Positions 34,063 through 42,473 of a DNA stretch of 64,000 bases are shown piece by piece. Made by a program: the position numbers and the translations under genes. Location of the stretch: positions 124,001 to 188,000 of the forward strand of contig CAZTNW010000001.1 in assembly GCA_964614945.1 (NCBI GenBank). Direction: 5' to 3'. Within the stretch, counting starts at the first letter, position 1. Each line of letters begins with the position of its first letter. The stretch is from CAZTNW01 sp964614945 (lineage in GTDB: Bacteria > Caldisericota > JANLFM01). The notes beneath the pieces were generated by a model, which made no database searches, was not told the origin of the DNA, and was given only the letters and a program-made list of their open reading frames with translations.

Positions 34063-35340
34063 TCAGATCTCTCTTTCTCGCTTCGGCCGCGGGAGCATGA
34101 GTAGATACCGGACGATGTAATAGGCGGCGATGAAAAGAACCACCGAGCCCTGGATAATGTCGGCGAAGGATTTATGAATCTTAAAGGGTGGAAGCTGCAT
34201 AGCGGTTGCTCCACCACGGATAACCCCAAAAAGGACCGAGGAGAAAAGGATGCCAATCGGGTGGTTCTGCCCAATCAGGGACATGGCAATCCCGTCAAAA
34301 CCGTATCCGCCGGGAAATACCCCGGGGAATTTGAACTCGGTTCCGCAGACCATGAGGAACCCCCCCATTCCAGCCAGGGAACCGGCGATAAACATGGAGA
34401 GCATGGCGTTGCGCTTGACATTGATGCCCGCGTACCTTGCGGCTTGTTGGTTGTATCCAACAGCCCTGATTTCGAAGCCGAGAACGGTCCGATAGAGTAG
34501 GAAAAAGACGAGGCAAACAGCCCCCAGGGCTATGAAAATCCCGATGTTCATTCTTATGCCAGGAACACTATAGTTCCAGTTGAGGATCAGGTAAGTGCTC
34601 AGGGCGGTGAGGCCGATGCTGATCACAAGGGATAACCAGAGAGCGCTCTTCTTTGCAACTTTGAAACCCTTTAAGAGATAATAGGAGGCAAGAAGAATGA
34701 TAAGGAAAATCACCATAATCAGGGCGATTTTCCCCGAGTAGCTCGGCACCTCAGCCACGAAGCGCCAGAGCTTAGCTGAAGAATAGATAGCAGGAGTTCC
34801 CGCCTCGGAAATAATAACGCTCGAGCCAGCGGGGGGTTTTATCGCCATCGGTCCTACGACAAGCCAGTTTTCGACAAGGTAGAAGGCCACCCAATTCAGC
34901 ATGATAGTAGAAATGACCTCATGTACTCCTCGCGTCACCTTCAGCCATCCGGCGATCAGCCCCCAGATACCGGAGGTAATAACTACCCCGATGATGATTA
35001 CCGGGATGTGCAGGTAGGCGGGGAGGGAAATCCAGTGACCGAGGAAAGCCGCAGTGATAGCCCCGATGATGAACTGACCCTCTGCTCCGATATTGAACAG
35101 CCCGCAACGAAAGGCAAGTCCCACGGACAAACCGGTAAAAATCAAAACAGAGGCCTTCAGTACGGCCTCGGAAATGTTACCCAGACTGCCGAATGCTCCC
35201 CGGAACAGGGCGGAATAAGCACCGAAAGGATCCTTGCCTGCCAGGGCGATCAGAATCATGCCAATGATAAAGCCTAAGGCCACACAGACAAGGGGGACAA
35301 GAAAATCAACCACCCGCTCATAGGAGATTTTCTTAGGCAT
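34063..35340 (-). CDS. ABC importer permease, BMP/nucleoside type (first)
   Basis: This 425-residue permease is of the NupP/YufP type. ATG 35340 is chosen: it overlaps the ATPase stop by 8 nt and begins MPKKISYERVV; the longer frame is antisense-like and lies within the ATPase gene. Conserved regions are GLAFRCGLFNIGAEGQ, WGLIAGWLKVTRG and IRAVGYNQQAARYAGI. It exceeds the usual ~350 residues owing to an insertion near residues 215-270 (KKSALWLSLVISIG) that parallels the one in its partner. Together the two permeases should form the heterodimeric membrane channel. Confidence 0.88.
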   Translation of the reverse strand: MPKKISYERVVDFLVPLVCVALGFIIGMILIALAGKDPFGAYSALFRGAFGSLGNISEAVLKASVLIFTGLSVGLAFRCGLFNIGAEGQFIIGAITAAFLGHWISLPAYLHIPVIIIGVVITSGIWGLIAGWLKVTRGVHEVISTIMLNWVAFYLVENWLVVGPMAIKPPAGSSVIISEAGTPAIYSSAKLWRFVAEVPSYSGKIALIMVIFLIILLASYYLLKGFKVAKKSALWLSLVISIGLTALSTYLILNWNYSVPGIRMNIGIFIALGAVCLVFFLLYRTVLGFEIRAVGYNQQAARYAGINVKRNAMLSMFIAGSLAGMGGFLMVCGTEFKFPGVFPGGYGFDGIAMSLIGQNHPIGILFSSVLFGVIRGGATAMQLPPFKIHKSFADIIQGSVVLFIAAYYIVRYLLMLPRPKREREI

Positions 35341-36877
35341 CGATCCGCTCCTGCCTCTTCGCGCCAAGCATATAAAGGCCGAGTTCCTCCTCGCTGATCT
35401 TCTCCGCATCGAAAACTCCAACGATCTCGCCGCCGTAGATCACGGCCACCCGATCAGAGAGGGAGAGCACTTCCTCCAGTTCCAGAGAGACGAGAAGCAC
35501 CGCCTTTCCCCTGTCCCTCTCCTCAAGAAGTTTCTTGTGCACGAACTCGGTGGCTCCCACATCCAGCCCCCTGGTGGGCTGCGAAGCCACCATCACATCC
35601 GGTTCCGCGGAAATTTCGCGGGCGACGATAACCTTCTGCTGATTGCCGCCGGAGAGGCTGCGTGCCTGCACTGAGGGATTTGGAGGCCGCACGTCATATT
35701 CCTTTACCTTTTGGTGGGCGAACTCAGAGATCTTCTCCCGCATGAGAACATGCCCTTTAGCGAAGGGAGGGTTACTATGCATGCCGAGAACCAAATTTTC
35801 CGCAACCGTAAAGGGCAACACAAGGCCGGTACGCAGCCGGTCCTGCGGGATATGGGCCATGCCGGAACTTCGTCTCCCGCGAACATTGATATGCCGCAGA
35901 GGTTTCCCCTTGAGGAAAATTTCCCCATCCTCCAGCCGTCGCATCCCGGTAAGTACCTCCACCAATTCCGCCTGTCCATTCCCCTCCACACCAGCGAGTC
36001 CCAGGATTTCACCTTTTCTCAGCTTGAAGGAAATTCCCTTTACGGCAGGTAGGCCGCGGTCACTTCTCGCTATCAAATTTTTCGCCTCCAGAGCCACTTC
36101 TCCAACCTTGTGAGGTTTCTTCTCAATCTCCAGAACTACGTCACGCCCGACCATCATGCGCGCCAATCGTGCTTCGGATGAATCTTTACCCGCTACCACG
36201 CCTGCAACTTTGCCGTTTCTCAGTACAGCAATCCTGTCAGCGATAGCCAGTACTTCCTTGAGCTTGTGAGAGATAAAAATGACCGTCTTCCCCTGCTCCA
36301 CTAAGGCTCGGACGGTGGCAAAGAGCTCCTGGGTCTCAATCGGGGTCAGAACAGCTGTGGGCTCATCGAGTATCAGGATTTCAGCGCCGCGGAAGAGGAC
36401 CTTGATGATCTCCACGCGTTGCTGCATCCCCACGGAGATTTGCTCCACCCGGGCATCAGGGTCGATTGGAAGCCCATACTTCTCCGAGAATTCACGCACC
36501 TGCTCGCGCGCTTTCTCTAAATTCACTACCCCTCCTCCAATCGTCGGCTCCATGCCGAGGACAATATTTTCCGCGACCGTAAAAGGTGGTATCAGCATGA
36601 AATGCTGGTGAACCATGCCGATACCTAAAGCGATGGCGTCGCCGGGGCCGGAAATGCGCCTCTCCTTACCGTGCACGAAAATTCTGCCCGAATCCGGCTG
36701 ATAAAGCCCATACAATATGTTCATGAGGGTAGTTTTACCGGCTCCATTCTCGCCAACAATGGCAAAGACCTCTTTTTTCAGAATGGTTAAATCGATTTGA
36801 TCGTTGGCCAGAACGGCGGGAAATTTCTTGGTGATTCCCCTCAATTCGACAATCGCCTCAACGTCGGGTGTGCTCAT
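35333..36877 (-). CDS. ABC importer ATPase with two nucleotide-binding domains
   Basis: This 514-residue duplicated ATPase powers the BMP-type importer (NupO/YufO, RbsA-like family). Domain 1 has Walker A GENGAGKTTL, the family-typical HQHFMLIPPF, signature ISVGMQQR and Walker B LILDEPTAVL. Domain 2 has a changed P-loop (GVEGNGQAEL), signature LSGGNQQK and VASQPTRGLD in place of a classic Walker B, all normal for this family. ATG 36877 is preceded by TTGGGGAAAA. A stable hairpin separates it from the binding-protein gene upstream, which often allows higher expression of the binding protein. Confidence 0.94.
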   Translation of the reverse strand: MSTPDVEAIVELRGITKKFPAVLANDQIDLTILKKEVFAIVGENGAGKTTLMNILYGLYQPDSGRIFVHGKERRISGPGDAIALGIGMVHQHFMLIPPFTVAENIVLGMEPTIGGGVVNLEKAREQVREFSEKYGLPIDPDARVEQISVGMQQRVEIIKVLFRGAEILILDEPTAVLTPIETQELFATVRALVEQGKTVIFISHKLKEVLAIADRIAVLRNGKVAGVVAGKDSSEARLARMMVGRDVVLEIEKKPHKVGEVALEAKNLIARSDRGLPAVKGISFKLRKGEILGLAGVEGNGQAELVEVLTGMRRLEDGEIFLKGKPLRHINVRGRRSSGMAHIPQDRLRTGLVLPFTVAENLVLGMHSNPPFAKGHVLMREKISEFAHQKVKEYDVRPPNPSVQARSLSGGNQQKVIVAREISAEPDVMVASQPTRGLDVGATEFVHKKLLEERDRGKAVLLVSLELEEVLSLSDRVAVIYGGEIVGVFDAEKISEEELGLYMLGAKRQERIDA

Positions 36878-36899
36878 TTTTCCCCAAACGATATAGAGA

Positions 36900-36925
36900 G
36901 CGGGAGGTGATTTCTCACCTCCCGC
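36900..36925 (-). terminator. Intercistronic hairpin between binding protein and ATPase genes
   Basis: A perfect 11-bp stem (GCGGGAGGTGA, 36900-36910, with TCACCTCCCGC, 36915-36925) has a 4-nt loop. It lies between two genes of one operon and lacks a T run, so it is more likely an attenuator or mRNA-stabilising hairpin than a full terminator. Confidence 0.6.
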
Positions 36926-36937
36926 TGCAACAGCGTC

Positions 36938-38572
36938 CTAAAGGGCTGGTGGAATGAAAGTATCCAATTTCTCCAGGGTATCGGGTACGATTAAGAGCCC
37001 GGAGATGATCATGTCTCGCAGGGTGTTCACTTTATCCAGGACATCCTGCGAGATGATGTCCTTGGTATAGGCAAGGGCGCTGTAACCCACGCCTCCTTCC
37101 TTGACGCCGAGCTCAATAATTCCCGGCGCAAAGGCGCCATCGACCACGGACTTGATTGAGAGCCAAACAGCGAGGTCCACGTGCTTGATCATGGAGGTTA
37201 GGACACGGCCAGGTGCCATGTAGTCCTGGTCGGAGTCCACGCCGATGGCGAAGAAGCCCTCACCCTTTTCCTTAGCTGACTGAATAACGCCAATACCGCA
37301 GGCGCCCGCGGCAGCGTAGATGATGTCCGCATTCTGGCCGAATTGGGTCTCCGCGTTCTTCTTACCGTCGTCGGCAGAGGTGAAGTTGCCTGTATAGTTG
37401 ACCAGGACCTTGGCCATGGGCTTCACCGTCTGAACTCCAGCGCGGTACCCGGCCTCGAATTTCTTGATCAGGGGAAGCTCCATCCCTCCGATGAATCCGA
37501 CTACATCCGTTTTTGTCATCTGCCCGGCCATTGCGCCGACGAGGAAGGAGCCCTCATGCTCTTTGAACAGGTAGGAGATAACGTTATCAATCGTCACCAC
37601 GTTGAAGTTCTCGTCAGTGATGGCGGAGTCGATGAGCATGAACTTGGTGTCGGGGAACTGCGGTGCAACTTCCTCAACCGCCGACTCCAACATGAATCCC
37701 ACGGCGATAACCAGGTTGCAACCCTCATTAGCTAACTTAGTTAAATTGGGCACGTAATCTTCGGAGGCCTTTGATTCAACAATTAAGGGGTTAATGTCTA
37801 AGGAAGTGATATTATGGCCGGTCAGTTCGGCTGGTACTGAGGCCAGGTTCCAGCCGGCGGCCCAGTCTTCGAGACCGCGCAGGGCTGAATCATTGAAAGA
37901 TTTATCGCCCCGGCCTCCTACGTCAGTCACCAGGCCGACCTTGATTCCAGCACGAGGCATAACGCGCCAGGCGATGGCCGCAGTTTCCGCCCGAGTCAAG
38001 TTGGCATCTGGACGGAAGGCCCCTGTCGGATCGCCTTTCATGTACCCTTTTTCCACAGCCGCGGCGATGAATGGCTTCGCCCAGTCGGCAATGGCGGCTT
38101 CATCCGTCAGCATGGCATGGGAGAAAACGTATTCTGTATCAACTGTGGCCTCGTCAATTCCCTTTGCCTTCACCACAACCTTGGAAGCTTCCTGGCGAGT
38201 AATCGGGTTATTCGGCAGGAAAGTGCCGTCAGGATATCCGCCGATGACGCCCTTTTCCACGGCCGTAAGCACATAGCCGAAGAACCAGTCTGACTCAGTG
38301 ACATCAGCGAGCGCGGACGTCCCCTCTGCGGCCGGAGCATAGCCCATCACCGCACAAAGAATCTTCACAAATTCCGCTCTGGTTATGGTGTTGTCAGGTT
38401 TGAAGGTCCCATCTGGATAGCCAGAGATGTAATTCTTCTGGACCAGTTGGAGGATGGTATCCTCTGCCCAATGCCCGCCTACATCAGAAAGCTGAGTTGC
38501 CGCAGTTATAGGGAGAATGGCTTGTGTAGTCATAAGGAGAATAGCTAACAGGCTAACTAAAACTTTCTTCAT
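36938..38572 (-). CDS. BMP-family solute-binding protein fused to three SLH repeats
   Basis: The 544-residue protein combines a signal peptide (about 1-25) with three S-layer-homology repeats (about 28-200) and a BMP-family solute-binding domain (about 209-540). SLH signatures are VGGHWAEDTI, TRAEFVKIL and GYPDGTF (two copies). The binding domain has GLVTDVGGRGDKSFND and GACGIGV. BMP proteins bind nucleosides in characterised cases. Usual members are lipoproteins; here there is no lipobox cysteine and the SLH repeats would anchor it to the cell wall or, in a diderm, the outer envelope. It is the first gene of the importer operon, with AAAGGAGG before ATG 38572. Confidence 0.9.
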   Translation of the reverse strand: MKKVLVSLLAILLMTTQAILPITAATQLSDVGGHWAEDTILQLVQKNYISGYPDGTFKPDNTITRAEFVKILCAVMGYAPAAEGTSALADVTESDWFFGYVLTAVEKGVIGGYPDGTFLPNNPITRQEASKVVVKAKGIDEATVDTEYVFSHAMLTDEAAIADWAKPFIAAAVEKGYMKGDPTGAFRPDANLTRAETAAIAWRVMPRAGIKVGLVTDVGGRGDKSFNDSALRGLEDWAAGWNLASVPAELTGHNITSLDINPLIVESKASEDYVPNLTKLANEGCNLVIAVGFMLESAVEEVAPQFPDTKFMLIDSAITDENFNVVTIDNVISYLFKEHEGSFLVGAMAGQMTKTDVVGFIGGMELPLIKKFEAGYRAGVQTVKPMAKVLVNYTGNFTSADDGKKNAETQFGQNADIIYAAAGACGIGVIQSAKEKGEGFFAIGVDSDQDYMAPGRVLTSMIKHVDLAVWLSIKSVVDGAFAPGIIELGVKEGGVGYSALAYTKDIISQDVLDKVNTLRDMIISGLLIVPDTLEKLDTFIPPAL

Positions 38573-38605
38573 TCTGAGCCTCCTTTTCCTTTCTTTTTCT
38601 CCACT

Positions 38606-38613
38606 ATTGTATA
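38606..38613 (-). promoter_or_regulatory. Candidate -10 element of the importer operon
   Basis: TATACAAT on the minus strand lies 34 bases before the binding-protein ATG. No good -35 was found at 16-18 bases, so this is a weak call. Confidence 0.3.
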
Positions 38614-38663
38614 CCAGGGAATTGTTCTTTCTTCACTCCTTTCTTCATGTTTATTATTTTAAT

Positions 38664-40034
38664 TCAACTCAGGGTTATAACCTCAAACTGCTTTTTCAGA
38701 TCCTCGACAAAAAGATTCCAGGCCTCGTTCTGATGTTTCGCGAGAATTTCTTTATGGAGTGTCTCGCTGAGTGTGCGAAATTCCTCTAACTTCAAGATGT
38801 AGAACTGCTCATCAGCTGCTATGATCTGAGAATGCGCGCCCTTTTCAAGAGCGTTCAACTCTGCCAATTGCCAGCTCTTCAGATTATTTCGTAGGACGGT
38901 TCCCATATTCCCTCCCTGGGAGGCGGTCACTGTATCGGTCGAAGTGGTCTTGGCTAACTCCGAGAAATCGCTGCCGGAATCCAATTGTTCAAAACAGCTT
39001 CTGGCCGCTATTTCGTCGTCCAATTGAATCTGACGAAAATGATATTCCCAGCGGTCATCGAGAGAGGCAGTGTAGGCCTCAATCCCATCGTAAACCTGCA
39101 TTATGCCCATGCCTTTTAACAGATTCACGGCTCCACTTGTCTCTCCGACCCCGAGCGAAAAGACAACCTTGTCGAATTCAGCTCCGAAGGTGGCAAGGTA
39201 TTGCTCCGCTTTCAGGAAACCGAGGTCTCCACCTTTTTCTTTGCTCTGGGAATGCTCGGAAAATTGCTTGGCCAATGTCGTGAAATCCTCGCCGGCCTGA
39301 ATTCTCGCGAGCAGTTCTGAGGCCAATTTCTCCGTGTCAGCCGCACTCCGGTTGCCATTCTGGGTAGCATCATTAGAAAGATAAATTAAGCGAACAGCTA
39401 CTTTTTCCGGTTGATCGTAGCTCTGCTGACGCTGAGCCAGATAATCCTGCACGTCACTGGCGAGCACCGTCGCACTCCTCGTGGCATACTCATAGACCTT
39501 CTTTCTCTCAAGCTGTTCCGCTATACCTTCCTCGAACTCTTCCCGGCTGCGCCCCTGCTTGGATAAATTCTTTCCCAGGTCCTCTTCCGTCATTCCCTGC
39601 TCGGCCAGGAGCCGGTTTATTTCGTCCTTGATCTCATCCGAGGAGGATTTCATTCCTAATCGTTCGGCCTCTTTCAGAGCCAATTTCTCCTGAATGGTTA
39701 GTTCCAGGGCTTGGCTCCAGAGGTAATTCCATTCCTCCGAATCTGGTTGGATTTTGTAACCCTGAATCTGTTGCTGATAGAGGTAGTACTGAAAATATGA
39801 ATCCACCTCCGCGCGGGTTATTTTTTCACCAGCTACATATGCCACGACATCGCGGTGGGAGAAATACCACAGGCCTAAGATAACGGAAAGAATGAGAACG
39901 ACAACCCCTGCTCCAATCCCCACCCATTTCAGCGTCTTTTCGTATCCGGTTTTTTGGGCGCCGCCTACTCGAGCATGAACTTTCTTGCTCTGCTCGAGCT
40001 TGGCCTGCTTACGCGCTCTCTGTTTCTTACTCAT
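38664..40034 (-). CDS. Membrane-anchored parvulin-type peptidyl-prolyl isomerase
   Basis: This 456-residue protein is a PrsA/SurA-like foldase. A lysine-rich cytoplasmic tail (about 1-33) precedes one transmembrane anchor (about 35-57). A SurA-N-like helical region follows (DVVAYVAGEKITRAEVDSYF onwards), then a parvulin domain (about 205-315; LAKQFSEHSQSKEKGGDLGF). A second degenerate parvulin-like repeat follows (about 320-440; FSELAKTTS, QGGNMG). It should help exported proteins fold. In many Firmicutes such a gene lies near mfd and mazG, as here. The cytoplasmic tail replaces the lipoprotein signal of PrsA. Confidence 0.85.
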   Translation of the reverse strand: MSKKQRARKQAKLEQSKKVHARVGGAQKTGYEKTLKWVGIGAGVVVLILSVILGLWYFSHRDVVAYVAGEKITRAEVDSYFQYYLYQQQIQGYKIQPDSEEWNYLWSQALELTIQEKLALKEAERLGMKSSSDEIKDEINRLLAEQGMTEEDLGKNLSKQGRSREEFEEGIAEQLERKKVYEYATRSATVLASDVQDYLAQRQQSYDQPEKVAVRLIYLSNDATQNGNRSAADTEKLASELLARIQAGEDFTTLAKQFSEHSQSKEKGGDLGFLKAEQYLATFGAEFDKVVFSLGVGETSGAVNLLKGMGIMQVYDGIEAYTASLDDRWEYHFRQIQLDDEIAARSCFEQLDSGSDFSELAKTTSTDTVTASQGGNMGTVLRNNLKSWQLAELNALEKGAHSQIIAADEQFYILKLEEFRTLSETLHKEILAKHQNEAWNLFVEDLKKQFEVITLS

Positions 40035-40071
40035 GTAATCGACGAGGTCCTTTCTCGATTAAATCCTCCTC

Positions 40072-40080
40072 ATTATAGCA
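40072..40080 (-). promoter_or_regulatory. Extended -10 promoter of the isomerase gene
   Basis: TGCTATAAT on the minus strand is an exact TGn-TATAAT extended -10, about 38 bases upstream of ATG 40034. It overlaps the 3' end of the MFS gene. The -35 is poor, as is tolerated with extended -10 elements. Confidence 0.5.
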
Positions 40081-41323
40081 AAGACCTCTTTCGGGGAAGA
40101 TAACATTTAGGGAGCAACCAGGGGCCGAAGTGCGCTCTGCCCTTCAGGTAAAAATGCAGGCCACCTACCGCGCGCAAAAGGGCCGTTATGACAAGCGCGA
40201 GACGGATGCCGATCCAGTCGGCGATGACTACCCCCAGAATGGGACAGATGGTCGCTGCCACGTTGACCATGGTGTTATAAAAAGCGATGGCTTTCTCCTT
40301 TTTCGCCGGGGGACAAACCTCGAGAAGGTAATTAAAAGTAACCAAATTTACCCCTGCCCAGGCAAAACCAATTAAGAGATTGAAAAAAAGGATGGGCCAG
40401 AGTGAAGTGGAAATAGCGTAAAGGAGCGGGGAAAGCGAGAGGAGCAGAGTGGACCAAACAAGAGCCACGACCCCGCCAAAACTAGTGGACCAGCGAGCCC
40501 AAAGCGGATAGGTGCCGATCTGCGCAACTCCGGAAGCAATTGCGATGGCCGACACCCAACCGGCTGTTGCCTGCAGGTGCTGGACCGTGTAGATGGTGAA
40601 AAGAGGGAGGGCCATCTGAAAACCAAGCTGGAAAAGCAATGTCCCTACAGCAAAATTCCTGAAATCCGGTGAGGAGCGCAACAGTTCTCGGAGAGGCACA
40701 TCCCGGCCCCTTACTTCTTCTTTGCTCAAAGGGCGCAAGGCGAGCAAGTAATAGACTTCTAAGACCGAAAAAAGCACTGAGCCGAAAAAGATCAGTCGGT
40801 AATTTAATGGGACAGCCAAGATGTCCATTAATTGCCCGGTCGCCATGACCGCGACAATGCCGAAAATAGCCATCAGGCGATTTCTTGAGGAAAAAGCTGC
40901 TGCCCGATCAGCCTCCGGAATCGCTTCTGCAATCAATGATGTCCAGGTCAAATTGGCCCAGGAGGAAGGAAAGGCCGAGAAAGCTACGAAAATCAACAGC
41001 AACCAGACTGAGGGGTGGAAGAATGAAGCTAAGGCGAAAAGAGGGTAGAAGAGCCGGGAGATTGCAGTCAGAATAGCAGTGAGAGAGACCTTGTTTCTCC
41101 TGCCCTGAAGCCAGCGCTGGGTGGGAATGAGAGTAAGTGACGTCAGGAAGGCAGGTAAGGCCGTGAGGAGTCCATATTGGAGATAGCTTGCTCCTAAATC
41201 CCGCGCGTAGATCCCCAGAAATGGTGGAACCATATTCTGCGTAATAGAGCTGAAAACCCCGTTCAGGTTGTTTGCTCTTATATTGATCAGCCTGGGATCA
41301 GCGTTCTTCTTTCTTAATCTCAT
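40073..41323 (-). CDS. Major facilitator superfamily transporter
   Basis: This MFS permease of about 416 residues has roughly 12 hydrophobic helices. The loop motif QRWLQGRRNKVSL matches the conserved cytoplasmic motif after helix 2, and the central loop has RPLSKEEVRGRDVP. The group resembles poorly characterised YfkF/UMF-like transporters, so no substrate is proposed. ATG 41323 is preferred over TTG 41338. It overlaps the 3' end of mazG by 26 nt and is the last gene of the rplY-pth-mfd-mazG series. Confidence 0.85.
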   Translation of the reverse strand: MRLRKKNADPRLINIRANNLNGVFSSITQNMVPPFLGIYARDLGASYLQYGLLTALPAFLTSLTLIPTQRWLQGRRNKVSLTAILTAISRLFYPLFALASFFHPSVWLLLIFVAFSAFPSSWANLTWTSLIAEAIPEADRAAAFSSRNRLMAIFGIVAVMATGQLMDILAVPLNYRLIFFGSVLFSVLEVYYLLALRPLSKEEVRGRDVPLRELLRSSPDFRNFAVGTLLFQLGFQMALPLFTIYTVQHLQATAGWVSAIAIASGVAQIGTYPLWARWSTSFGGVVALVWSTLLLSLSPLLYAISTSLWPILFFNLLIGFAWAGVNLVTFNYLLEVCPPAKKEKAIAFYNTMVNVAATICPILGVVIADWIGIRLALVITALLRAVGGLHFYLKGRAHFGPWLLPKCYLPRKRSLL

Positions 41324-42473
41324 CCCAGAGCTCGCCAAGTTCCGTCTGGCTTAAATTGCGTGAAGTGCTACCGGAAGTCGCCGCCTTTTGCGTGAACCTG
41401 TGGATGCGATGCCAGAATTTATCTATCGCATCATGCAGGGCCTTCTCGGGGTTTAATTGCAGAAAGCGGGACAGATTCACCAAAGTAAAAAGCAGATCGC
41501 CAAATTCCTCGCAAACCCGCTTTTCATTTTCACCTGAAAGGGCATCTCGCAATTCTCTTACCTCTTCCCAAACTTTTTCCCACACGCCATTGACTTCCTT
41601 CCAGTCCATCCCCCGGTGGCTTGCCTCTTCCTGCAGTCTTTCGGCCCGCAAAAGTGCGGGCATATAACGGCGATAGCGATCCCCGCGCGAAGGCGCTTCC
41701 TCCATTTTTAAATCTTGCCACTGTGCTAGTACCTCACTGGAGGTCGCCTGGTGCGTCTTAGCAAAGATGTGGGGATGGCGACGAATCAATTTTGTCGTGA
41801 TACCCTCAAGCACGTCATCTATCTTGAATTGTCCCTTCTCGTCGGCAATTGCACTGTGAAAAAGAACTTGCAGCAGAACGTCCCCCAGTTCCTCCGCAAT
41901 ACTCGGGAAACTTTCTCTTTCCACGGCATCACCAAGCTCCCAGGATTCCTCAATCAGATACTTTATCAGGCTTCGGTGCGTCTGTTCACGGTCCCAGGGG
42001 CAGCGCCTGCGTAAAATTCGCATCGTCTGCAGCAGGAAAAGGAAGTGTTCCGCCTCCGTTTCCCTCTTCGCCTGAATTTGCTTGGGGAAACTGCTCAGTA
42101 GCCTCTCTTCCTGGACGGTAAGTGGATCACTCCCTATCCTGCGAATCCAGGCGAAGACCTGAGATAGGCTCCATCCCTCAGTGAGCAAAAGAGAGGCGGC
42201 CACGATCCTTCCGACACCTTTCCTGTTTCCTTCAAGCAGAACGACCCTCTTTCTCTGAAGGTGCTGGAGGCGCAGGAAAGAGATAATCCAGCGAAGCTCC
42301 TCCCGGCTCGGTGTCCTTTTTTGCAAGGTGAAATGTATCGCCCGGATCCCATTGCGAGCTTCCTGCCTGTCAGAGCCCAGGGAGAGTAACACATTCATCC
42401 TGGGGCAACTAATGCCAGCCAGCCCGGAAGAGACTGCAAGAAAATCTGGGATCAACCAAGTTTCGCTCGTCAT
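41298..42473 (-). CDS. mazG: MazG NTP pyrophosphohydrolase with N-terminal pseudophosphatase-like domain
   Basis: Residues about 135-391 are a classic tandem MazG that hydrolyses (d)NTPs to monophosphates, with CPWDREQTHRSL, EESWELGDA and EELGDVLLQ, plus a second copy (EEFGDLLFTLVNLS). The first ~130 residues are not the tetrapyrrole-methylase domain of Firmicutes YabN. They resemble a dual-specificity phosphatase: WLIPDFLAV, TPSREELRWIISFL, then GNRKGVGRIVAA where the family has HCxxGxGR. The catalytic Cys is Asn and the general-acid Asp before TPS is absent, so it should be inactive. ATG 42473 overlaps the mfd stop by 4 nt. The domain call is by pattern and needs a profile search. Confidence 0.85.
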   Translation of the reverse strand: MTSETWLIPDFLAVSSGLAGISCPRMNVLLSLGSDRQEARNGIRAIHFTLQKRTPSREELRWIISFLRLQHLQRKRVVLLEGNRKGVGRIVAASLLLTEGWSLSQVFAWIRRIGSDPLTVQEERLLSSFPKQIQAKRETEAEHFLFLLQTMRILRRRCPWDREQTHRSLIKYLIEESWELGDAVERESFPSIAEELGDVLLQVLFHSAIADEKGQFKIDDVLEGITTKLIRRHPHIFAKTHQATSSEVLAQWQDLKMEEAPSRGDRYRRYMPALLRAERLQEEASHRGMDWKEVNGVWEKVWEEVRELRDALSGENEKRVCEEFGDLLFTLVNLSRFLQLNPEKALHDAIDKFWHRIHRFTQKAATSGSTSRNLSQTELGELWDEIKKEER

